From NCBI GenBank assembly GCA_017794825.1, contig CP051237.1, positions 3,678,501 to 3,742,500 of the forward strand: 64,000 bases of DNA. Direction: 5' to 3'. Positions within the stretch are counted from its first letter, which is position 1, and each line of letters begins with the position of its first letter. Source of the stretch: Pararhizobium sp. (lineage in GTDB: Bacteria; Pseudomonadota; Alphaproteobacteria; Rhizobiales; Rhizobiaceae). Of this stretch, positions 58,901-64,000 are shown one piece after another. The notes beneath the pieces are model-generated. The model had not been told where the DNA came from, made no database searches, and saw only the letters and a list, made by a program, of their open reading frames with translations. The translations under genes and the position numbers were made by a program.

Positions 58901-60710
58901 AGGCGCGCACGGCATTTTCGCCCAGAGCGTCGGCGAGGGCATGGGCAAGATCGCCATTACAATCGCGGAAGGCGCGACGGTTCAGGGGGGCAAGGCGACG
59001 GCCTACGCCGACGGCGAAGACGGCGCCGGCGTCTTTATCAAGAACGGAACGGACGACAATACCCTCGTCAACAACGGCGCGATCACATCGGTGCTGGGCG
59101 TCGACGGCGTGGCGATTAACGTTAAGGACACAACGGTGAGCGTCACAAATAACGGAACGATCACCGGCAACTGGCTGAAGGCGTCCGAGATCCACCTGGT
59201 GAACCAGTCGGACGGCGAGATTTACGCCGGTGAACTGATGAACGTGGATACGTTTCTGAACCACGGCGTGCTGGAACTTGGCGAAGCGGGCGCCGTGGCT
59301 GTGTCGACCATCACAGGAAACTATACGCAGAGCAGCACGGGAAAGATCGTCCTCACCCTTGATCCCGGTCATGAAAATGAACTCCAGCGCATGGACAATC
59401 TCGTCATCGGCGGAGACGCCGAAATCCACGGCGTGCTTCAGGTGCTTTTGGCCGAAGACTGGTCGCCTGTTGTAGGACAGCAAGTGCTGTCCCTGCTGAG
59501 CGTCGAAGGCGCGCTTGTCTATGACGAGCTGGAGCTGATCACATCGGCGGTCGGGCAATACGCGCTCGTCGAAGGCGCGTTCGGCAACCTGCATCTGCAA
59601 AGTGACATACACTTCGCCAATGAGGATATTCTGGCCGAAACGAATTCCAACCAGGAGGAGATCGCATCGACCCTTCATGCGCTTTATCTCTCTGAACATT
59701 ACCATGACACAGAGTTTCGACACTTGATCGCTATCGAGGACGCCGAATCCTATGTCGCCGCGCTGGACAGCTTTGGCGCAGAGGTGCTGGTCGACAATCA
59801 GGTCGCGAATATTCTCTCCTCTGTCGGATTTCGGGACGATATGCTCGGCTGCCGGGGTCTCTTCAAGGGAGGTTTGCAGGATGACCATTGCGTTTGGGTT
59901 TCCTTCGAAGGAGAGAACCTGCAAGGCGGCGCGACTTCCGACAGCCTCGCTTACAACCATCATGCCTGGGAGATCGCCGGCGGCGGCGAACGCGACCTCG
60001 ACAATGGCTGGACGGTTGGCGGCGGCTTCTCGTTCGAAACGAGTTCGCTGTCGGTCGCGGAAGCGTCAGCCAGCGTCGGCGGCCAGCAATTCCAGGTGGG
60101 TGTTGCAGCCACCCGTGAATTCTCCCTGCTCGACCTGTCGGGCGTTGTGACCGGAGGGGTTGGCTCCTACAATTATATCCGTGATCCTTTTCTTGGCGAT
60201 CCGCTTGACGCTACCCAGACCATGGGCCTGATCGGCGGCAAGCTGGAAGCGTCGCGCAGGATCGAAATCGGCGACTGGTATGTCCGCCCGCGCGGGTCGG
60301 TCGGCTTCGACTATCTGTCGACAGGCGACTACAACGAATATGGAGAAAACGCTTACGCGCTCCGGATAGAAGGCAGTGACGAGGTCTATACCAACCTGCA
60401 GGCTGGCCTGGACATCGGCGCACAGTTCACTCTTGAATCGGGCGTCATGATCCGGCCGACATTGTCGGCGGGCGTAACCCAGTTCCTCGGCGACACATCG
60501 CCGATCGCGACGGCGCAGTTCCAGGCATCGCCGTCCTATATTCCGGACTTCGATTCCAAAGCGAACTTCGACCGGACCTATCTGGACCTTTCAGCTGGCC
60601 TCGACGTGCTTGCCGCCCGGAATACAGCCATTCGCGCCGAGGTCGGGGGCAGTTTCTCCGAAAACACCACCCGACTCGGCGGACAGCTCAAATTCTCCGT
60701 CAATTTCTGA
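52920..60710 (+). CDS. Giant glycine-rich autotransporter (type V secretion)
   Basis: About 2,596 residues from ATG 52920; in-frame GTG 52842 and ATG 52863 would lengthen the leader. MFIRRNADGRSVFSSVIFRGG to PASSAQ fits an extended Sec signal. The passenger is built from about 27 degenerate copies of a GI(F/V)AQS(V/I)GGGGG-containing unit averaging about 60 residues, alternating with Gly-Asp-Gly linkers and short beta strands. It is followed by a helical-linker region and a C-terminal outer-membrane beta barrel (about 59880-60707) ending in Phe. Eight cysteines lie in four pairs, unusual for autotransporters. Likely a surface adhesin; substrate unknown. Confidence 0.9.
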   Translation: MLDMFIRRNADGRSVFSSVIFRGGSAFLVSSFWIVSQAGPASSAQDASCTTTDTNNALVEVCTGKPGYIYVWPSIDHDSITVTVKDLSGDSLTGHDAFKIRSAPTDEGTDAADLTLDFNTDQAQTPFTVTVAEYLAFELYSHGQYGESPSENKGGGQRRGHTGGDGGDGGDLSITISDVTASVPAKAIWAYTWGGDGGNGAEGWSTTGTFGSANGYGGDGGSGGAGGDIALDLTNFAATRNSDEYEGEMLDIVSEGGNGGDGGAAKATSLYKTYGGDGGNGGDGGDIQITVSGYFDMEPNQVSVDAIYISSNGGDGGSGGKGYASYVAHGGDAGRGGDGGDVVFEAEEGATIMASVNEATPIIIQSVAGDGGDGGDASNDIGNSHGGDGGSGGIGGDVTVDLTAADSVTIVTGEARGILARSYGGAGGDGGDASTSLGKSGGGDGASSGNGGDVKVYLTGDLYTVGSDSDAIVAQSVGGFAGDGGTANGVVAYGASSNSAGTGGAVEVVLDGETLETWGDHSDGIFAQSVGGGGGSGSSSDGIESLSGTGSAGGQAGAVSVEAYSSTITTNHARSRGIFAQSIGGGGGDGGSATGLYSVGGSGELGGSGATVDVFSIADITTYGEYSEGILAQSVGGGGGSGASTKGMIAIGGDGGDGATSDDVTVENAGTIYTAGDHSDAILVQSIGGSGGKGSSSTSLSAQFSLAIAGDGGKGGDAGDAYYSDASAMEAADTDFYLLGTTGDMSNGLVVQSVGGGGGHGGNALSLSAGAAFDVTVSLSGDGAGGGVGGDVQVGFQGGVVTTGDHSIGILANSTGGAGGSAGTSIAVASSVGALSFNVGYSESGDGGNGGAGGVVTVCRGTDTSYTSNCSTVLGDDTIDAKKLQTYGDGSPGVVATSIGGGGGHSGTTIAGSVVSTGAVNLAVGGDGGNGGSGGEVFVYSSGGIVTEGMSSSGIIAKSVGGSGGAAYLSAAVSGFTSESINLSFAGQGGKGGGASDVTVISTDFAIDTSESFSAGIKAMSLGGGGGDGGVAISASAISAGSLGVSLGGDGGAGGVAGDVKVVATGNLIETNEDMSSGIVALSSGGSGGSGGFDFSGGVASAASVNISVGGAGGGGGAAGFASVDNAAEIRTSGDLSPGISASSVGGSGGRGGGSMSSTLVSQGNASITLGGDGGNGGAGSYVEVTNTGAVKTYGSLSEGIVAQSIGGNGGAGGFAAEAGITVSLNPDIPAGSMDITVGGDGGSGGASQDAAIYNYADIKTEGFGSTGIFAQSVGGSGGTGGSAYSGTANVATSGTTVNVQVTVGGAGGGGGSSGDVTVTNAEGVAVTTSGDDSHAIFAQVVGGNGGRGGSAYNVLLKLQDESDNNANVSIAVGGAGGGGAVPGDVSVENDGVITTYGGRSSGIYAQSVGGNGGSGGSGGNIIADASLESASGEDDADDGSSVSASVNIAVGGSAGEGALAGAVEVTNGATASIATSGMNSHGIFAHSVGGGGGDGGSASNYSLSVSGICDFTVVALANANCDDDDESSGSTEFSFTGQFGGTGGTGGHGEDVTVINEGSIETTGLASHGIFAQSVGGGGGYGGSAAPGFDTFTTNETLEDIDEVYGDATDDDPYTKITTWTDYTLSIGGSGGAGGDGGDVEVTNSASISTSGNGSYGVYAQSVGGGGGSAGSASGEDNHSLTIGGDGEAAGDGGAVLVINESGASIATTGDRAIGIFAQSVGGGGGDSNFEFTADDVLAAVQFSYTIGGANGAGGDGNDVTITNTDTTITTTGMNSSAIFAQSIGGGGGTMLGALEGADGDVSVGGSGQASGDGGDVTVTHSGSISTALDTDAGYNVASFGIFAQSVGGGGGYAGSVQFGPSEYYGAGLDGMSTSDVSSFGDGGDVTVTVNGDITTDRGASIGIFAQSVGGGGGVAGQADGASTSDPEVYIGNGGGDGTGGAVSVVYESGTITTTGVGAHGIFAQSAGGPSGGTSGATKVSVDVSGDIIVSGKGAHGIFAQSVGEGMGKIAITIAEGATVQGGKATAYADGEDGAGVFIKNGTDDNTLVNNGAITSVLGVDGVAINVKDTTVSVTNNGTITGNWLKASEIHLVNQSDGEIYAGELMNVDTFLNHGVLELGEAGAVAVSTITGNYTQSSTGKIVLTLDPGHENELQRMDNLVIGGDAEIHGVLQVLLAEDWSPVVGQQVLSLLSVEGALVYDELELITSAVGQYALVEGAFGNLHLQSDIHFANEDILAETNSNQEEIASTLHALYLSEHYHDTEFRHLIAIEDAESYVAALDSFGAEVLVDNQVANILSSVGFRDDMLGCRGLFKGGLQDDHCVWVSFEGENLQGGATSDSLAYNHHAWEIAGGGERDLDNGWTVGGGFSFETSSLSVAEASASVGGQQFQVGVAATREFSLLDLSGVVTGGVGSYNYIRDPFLGDPLDATQTMGLIGGKLEASRRIEIGDWYVRPRGSVGFDYLSTGDYNEYGENAYALRIEGSDEVYTNLQAGLDIGAQFTLESGVMIRPTLSAGVTQFLGDTSPIATAQFQASPSYIPDFDSKANFDRTYLDLSAGLDVLAARNTAIRAEVGGSFSENTTRLGGQLKFSVNF
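54000..58945 (+). repeat. Array of about 27 degenerate autotransporter repeats
   Basis: Within the autotransporter gene. Each unit holds an AQSVGGGGG-like turn flanked by GDGG-rich stretches and TSG/YG(D)HS(D)GI strand motifs. Copies vary in sequence, so it reads as an old, diversified array. The average period is near 183 bp. Confidence 0.8.
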
Positions 60711-60770
60711 CCGGGGAATCATGAGCGGCAAGTGAACCCGGTCCTTCGGCAGAGTCCGGGTTTGCTGTTT

Positions 60771-61649
60771 CTACAGACTGCTTCGGCGACGCGGCTGTTT
60801 CTCTGTCGGCGCCTGACTGTAGTCGGCGAAGGGACCGTCGCGCCGGGCGACGGCGCTCTTGACGCCCTCGTTTTTCGCAACGCGCACGAATTCCCGGCCT
60901 TCCGGCGTGTTGCGCATGATGCCGTCGAGGATGGGCCCGAGCGTCTGCGTGCTTTGCAGACCCATATTGTCGTATGCCTGATTGACGATGAGCTTCATCG
61001 CAAGCAATTGCGTCAGCGGTATTGTCGCGAGTTTTTCCGCAAGTTCGGCAACCTTCCGGTCGAGGTCTTCCAGCGGGTACGAGAAGTTGATCAATTCGAT
61101 TTCGGCGGCTTCCTTCCCGCTGATCCATTCGCCGGTGAGTGCGTAATATTTGGCTTTCGCGAGCCCCAGCCGATAAATCCACATGCCCGATAGATGGCAA
61201 CCCCACACCCGCGAATAGGGCGTGCCGAAACGGGCGTCGTCGGATGCGATTACCAGATCGGCGCACAGCGCCATTTCCGATCCGCCACCCACGCAATAGC
61301 CGTGCACCTTGGCGATAACCGGTTTTGAGCCCCGCCAAATGCCCATGAATTGCGGGATATAGCTGGTGTACTGGTTGGTCACCAGATTGACGTCCATGCC
61401 TGGATCGTAATTTTCCTCCATCAGGGCCTCGTAGTGTTCGAGACCGTTCGAAAAGTCGAATCCGGCGCAGAAGCTGTCGCCTGCGCCCTCCAGAATGATG
61501 ACGCGCACCCCGTCGTCGCGGTTGGCGGTTTTTAACGCACCGTCCAGTTCGTCCAGCACATCAGTGCGAAGCGTGTTGAATTTCTCAGGTCTGTTGAGCG
61601 TGATCGTGGCGATGGCGCCGTCTTTTCCATATTTCACCAGTTTCGGCAT
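60771..61649 (-). CDS. Enoyl-CoA hydratase/isomerase family protein
   Basis: 292 residues, crotonase fold. Oxyanion-hole elements are FCAGFDFSNG and GYCVGGGSEMALCADL; the substrate pocket FGTPYSRVWGCHLSG differs from textbook EchA, so the reaction (hydration, isomerisation or hydrolysis of a CoA thioester) cannot be fixed. A basic C-terminal tail (TEKQPRRRSSL) is unusual. Its start lies 18 bp from the first of two TetR-type operators and is divergent from the TetR gene, a typical regulator-target pair. Confidence 0.88.
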   Translation of the reverse strand: MPKLVKYGKDGAIATITLNRPEKFNTLRTDVLDELDGALKTANRDDGVRVIILEGAGDSFCAGFDFSNGLEHYEALMEENYDPGMDVNLVTNQYTSYIPQFMGIWRGSKPVIAKVHGYCVGGGSEMALCADLVIASDDARFGTPYSRVWGCHLSGMWIYRLGLAKAKYYALTGEWISGKEAAEIELINFSYPLEDLDRKVAELAEKLATIPLTQLLAMKLIVNQAYDNMGLQSTQTLGPILDGIMRNTPEGREFVRVAKNEGVKSAVARRDGPFADYSQAPTEKQPRRRSSL

Positions 61650-61666
61650 GGCTTCCTCCCAGTAAA

Positions 61667-61682
61667 CTTACCGATTGGTAAG
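61667..61682. promoter_or_regulatory. TetR-type operator, site 1
   Basis: CTTACCGATTGGTAAG: 6-bp arms CTTACC/GGTAAG around GATT, 18 bp upstream of the enoyl-CoA hydratase start. The core TACCGATTGGTA recurs as site 2, 72 bp away centre to centre-ish, at the TetR promoter. Confidence 0.75.
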
Positions 61683-61753
61683 GAAATTGGCCACACCTGT
61701 TGGAAAAGTCAATGATTGTGGCATAAACTTGTGACTGAGTGATTTGCTTGAAG

Positions 61754-61767
61754 ATACCGATTGGTAC
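61754..61767. promoter_or_regulatory. TetR-type operator, site 2
   Basis: The same core TACCGATTGGTA at 61755-61766, 6 bp before the TetR gene start. The 12 core bases are identical to site 1, so one regulator likely binds both, repressing itself and the hydratase gene. Confidence 0.75.
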
Positions 61768-61772
61768 ATAAA

Positions 61773-62369
61773 ATGCGCAGAAATACGCGTGATCAGTTGC
61801 TCGATAGCGCCAGGCGATGCTTTGCCGTGAAAGGATTCTACGGCGCCAGCATCGCCGATATCGCGGATGATCTCGGCCTGACCAAACAGGCTCTGCTGCA
61901 TCATTTTGGCAGCAAGGAAAAACTCTACGGCGAAATCCTGAAAGGCATAGCGGAAAGCATCATTTGCGACATCATCCGGATCCGGACGCGCGTCGAGGAC
62001 CCTCTGGCCCAGCTCGAAGCGCTGATGACCGGCCTGCTGGAGCGACAGCTTTCCCATTCCGACGAGGCGCAAATCCTGATGCGGGAGCTTCTGGACAACC
62101 GGGCGCGGGCGGAACAGGCCGGCAACTGGTACCTGAAGCCGTTTCTCGATTCTCTGATCGCCATCGTCAGGTCAATTCCCTTGAAAGAAGACCTGACGGA
62201 AGCCCGGGCGCTTGCGCTGGTCTATCAGTTCCTCGGATCGATCAACTATTTCGTCGTGTCGGAGCCGACGCTTACGCAGATGTTCGGCAAGGAGGTTCAT
62301 ACCGTGATGAGGCAGGAATATCCCCGGCAATTGAGGCTCCTGATCCGCAGCAGGTTCGAGCGCGGCTAA
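61773..62369 (+). CDS. TetR-family regulator of the enoyl-CoA hydratase gene
   Basis: 198 residues from ATG 61773; a TTG at 61761 lies inside operator site 2. HTH region RCFAVKGFYGASIADIADDLGLTKQALLHHFGSKEKLYGEIL is typical. The C-terminal domain should bind an acyl-CoA or related effector, judging from the divergent crotonase gene and from PsrA/FadR-like systems; this is inference. Confidence 0.9.
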   Translation: MRRNTRDQLLDSARRCFAVKGFYGASIADIADDLGLTKQALLHHFGSKEKLYGEILKGIAESIICDIIRIRTRVEDPLAQLEALMTGLLERQLSHSDEAQILMRELLDNRARAEQAGNWYLKPFLDSLIAIVRSIPLKEDLTEARALALVYQFLGSINYFVVSEPTLTQMFGKEVHTVMRQEYPRQLRLLIRSRFERG

Positions 62370-62501
62370 ACCGGGAGAGATTGGCTGCAAGACGAAAGCA
62401 GTTGACTATCATCAAATCCGCAAATGCCTATTGCATTATAGTAGGCAACGGAACCGAGGTTCCTCGCGTTGACAGGGAGAGAGCGCAGGAGGAAAAACGA
62501 T

Positions 62502-63179
62502 ATGGAAATGCTGCAGGACAGGCATGACGCCGGAAAGCGACTGGCAGGCGCCTTGTCGCACTATGCCGGCCGAACGGACACGGTGGTTCTGGCTCTTCCG
62601 CGCGGCGGCGTGCCTGTCGCCTACGAAATTTCTAGGGTCCTTGATCTGCCGCTCGATGTTCTGCTGGTGAGAAAGCTGGGAGTCCCCGGCCACGAGGAGT
62701 TGGCCATGGGCGCGATCGCCTGGGGCGACATCCGCGTTCTCAACGACGATATCATCAAGGAACTGAACATTTCCGAGGATGCGATCGAGGACGCCGTCGC
62801 CCGGGAGAGCGAACTGATCCGGCAGCGCAACATACTATATCGCGACAACCGCCCGCCGCCGCTTGTCGAAGGCAAGACAGTGATCGTGGTCGATGACGGT
62901 CTTGCCACGGGGGCCACCATGAAGGCCGCAATAGCGGCGTTAAGACAGGCCGGGGCCGAAAGAGTCGTCGCGGCGACGCCGGTCGGCGCGTCCCAGACAC
63001 GCGATGAACTGCTGGCGCTGGCCGACGAGGTCGTATGCCTGGCCACGCCATACCCTTTCTACGGCGTTGGCCAATGGTATGCAGACTTTTCGCAGATCAG
63101 TGATACACTGGTGAAGGACCTGCTGAATAAATGCAGATCGAGGAGAACGGGCGAGGTGCGTCCGGATGACAAAGGCTGA
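62502..63179 (+). CDS. Phosphoribosyltransferase-domain protein
   Basis: 225 residues from ATG 62502, which has an excellent AGGAGG upstream (62487-62492); the open frame to 62469 is not needed. Type I PRTase fold: LALPRGGVPVAYEI, LLVRKLGVPGHEELAMG and the PRPP motif VIVVDDGLATGATMKAA. It resembles the YfiT/COG1926 group often found beside erythromycin-esterase-like and dienelactone-hydrolase-like genes. Exact base substrate unknown. Its end overlaps the next gene by 14 nt. Confidence 0.85.
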   Translation: MEMLQDRHDAGKRLAGALSHYAGRTDTVVLALPRGGVPVAYEISRVLDLPLDVLLVRKLGVPGHEELAMGAIAWGDIRVLNDDIIKELNISEDAIEDAVARESELIRQRNILYRDNRPPPLVEGKTVIVVDDGLATGATMKAAIAALRQAGAERVVAATPVGASQTRDELLALADEVVCLATPYPFYGVGQWYADFSQISDTLVKDLLNKCRSRRTGEVRPDDKG

Positions 63180-64000
63180 CATCGACAGCGTACTTGTGGA
63201 GGCGATCGGAAGACACGCCTGCCCGATAGGCGGGGCGATGCTCGACTACGATCCGATCGTGAACGCGGCTCAGAATTGCCGTTATGTGCTGATCGGCGAA
63301 GCGTCGCACGGCACCCGCGAGTTCTATCGCGCCCGCGCCGAGATCACCGAGAGGCTGATCGACGAACTGGGCTTTGACGCCGTGGCCGTGGAAGCGGACT
63401 GGCCGGACGCCTATACGGTCAATCGTCACGTGTCCGCCGCCGGTTCAAACATTCCGCCGGAAACGGCGCTTGCCGATTTCGAGCGGTTTCCGACCTGGAT
63501 GTGGCGCAATGTCGAGGTTCTGCATTTCGTCAACTGGCTGCGCGCCTTCAACATGCAGAACGCCAGTTCGGGAGAGGGTTTCAGGCCGGTCGGGTTTTAC
63601 GGGCTCGATCTCTACAGCATGGGCACATCGGCCCATGCGGTCATCGACTATCTCGACAGGGCCGATCCGGAAGCAGCAAGGCGCGCGCGCATCCGCTATT
63701 CCTGCCTCGATCATTTTGCGGAAAAGCCGCAATCCTACGGTCATGCGATCGAATTCGGCCTTACCGAAGCCTGCGAGGAGGAGATCGTGGCGCAGCTGGT
63801 CGAGCTGCGTAAAAAAGCTCGGGAATATATGGAAGCAGACGGTCTCGTCGCCGAGGACGAATTCTTCTGCGCCGAACAGAATGCGAAACTGGTCAGGAAC
63901 GCCGAGGAATACTACCGCACCATGTTCCGCGGCCGCCCCAATTCCTGGAACCTGCGTGACCAGCACATGTTCGAGACGCTTCAGGACCTGGACCGGCATC
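63166..64000 (+). CDS. Erythromycin esterase-like protein (3' end outside window)
   Basis: Open from ATG 63166 to the window edge, 278 codons, with GAGGTGCG before the start. Family PF05139 motifs are visible: IGEASHGTREFYRARA, VEADWPDAYTVNRHV and NSWNLRDQHMFETL. The family contains EreA/EreB macrolide esterases but most chromosomal members have unknown substrates; no resistance should be assumed. It overlaps the phosphoribosyltransferase gene by 14 nt, a neighbour pair that recurs in other bacteria, sometimes as a fusion. Confidence 0.88.
   Translation, partial: MTKADIDSVLVEAIGRHACPIGGAMLDYDPIVNAAQNCRYVLIGEASHGTREFYRARAEITERLIDELGFDAVAVEADWPDAYTVNRHVSAAGSNIPPETALADFERFPTWMWRNVEVLHFVNWLRAFNMQNASSGEGFRPVGFYGLDLYSMGTSAHAVIDYLDRADPEAARRARIRYSCLDHFAEKPQSYGHAIEFGLTEACEEEIVAQLVELRKKAREYMEADGLVAEDEFFCAEQNAKLVRNAEEYYRTMFRGRPNSWNLRDQHMFETLQDLDRH

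Noticed and set aside
53390..58945. CRISPR-like or tandem DNA repeat array
   Set aside because: The repeats are in-frame, degenerate and unevenly spaced inside one coding sequence; they encode protein repeats, with no identical DNA repeats separated by unique spacers.
57936..59963. 675-residue ORF on the minus strand opposite the autotransporter
   Set aside because: It is the antisense reading of the glycine-rich repeats (Gly codons read as Ala/Pro/Arg) with no motifs, so a compositional shadow.
63166..64000. Macrolide resistance gene
   Set aside because: The protein shares the erythromycin esterase family fold, but most chromosomal members have unknown substrates and there is no other resistance context; the gene is also incomplete here.

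Overview
The window is a GC-rich, densely packed chromosomal segment of an alphaproteobacterium, most likely order Hyphomicrobiales (Rhizobiales), family not resolved. This rests on gene content and order: lgt-midA-pgeF-M24; carB-greA-lpsB/wadC-like glycosyltransferase-lrp-trxB-lsrB/vtlR; petABC; a BA14K protein; a PetP/PetR-like regulator pair beside ilvE. I saw no rRNA, tRNA, CRISPR array, insertion sequence or prophage.

Layout. 1-5.6 kb: partial Nudix CoA pyrophosphatase, CCA-adding enzyme, hemF, a small unknown gene, ilvD, trmL. 6-15.1 kb: an ABC exporter / MscS-like channel / ABC exporter run, followed by petABC (cytochrome bc1) with a clear terminator. 15.2-22.3 kb: apt, two MaoC-like hydratases, ychF, pth, rplY, a TetR regulator, an AbrB-family membrane protein, prs. 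22.4-29.6 kb: a lipoprotein, an M24 protein with altered ligand residues, pgeF, midA, lgt, a pair of related palindromic elements, ubiK, a YbjN-like gene, proC, csaA. 29.6-34.6 kb: histidine kinase, response regulator and MarR regulator, divergent from ilvE, then an MBL hydrolase and a BA14K protein. 34.9-39.3 kb: orphan amino-acid binding protein, cold-shock protein, EamA permease, a 42-residue membrane protein, aspartate aminotransferase. 39.4-47.7 kb: a candidate AbcR-like small RNA beside its likely LysR regulator (lsrB/vtlR), then trxB, lrp, an LPS-core glycosyltransferase, greA, carB. 47.8-51.2 kb: XRE regulator, zinc metallopeptidase, carA, yqeY-like gene. 51.2-60.7 kb is accessory in character: AT-rich flanks, a LuxR solo and a glycine-rich autotransporter of about 2,600 residues. 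60.7-64 kb: enoyl-CoA hydratase with a divergent TetR gene and two matching operators, a phosphoribosyltransferase, and a partial erythromycin-esterase-like gene that runs off the window.

Most genes are housekeeping (translation, pyrimidine/purine supply, branched-chain amino acids, respiration, envelope). The parts most worth a second look are the lsrB-operator-sRNA unit at 39.45-40.66 kb, the LuxR-solo/giant-autotransporter pair, the twin palindromes at 27.07-27.23 kb, and two regulator/operator pairs readable from sequence (MarR at 32.3 kb, TetR at 61.7 kb).
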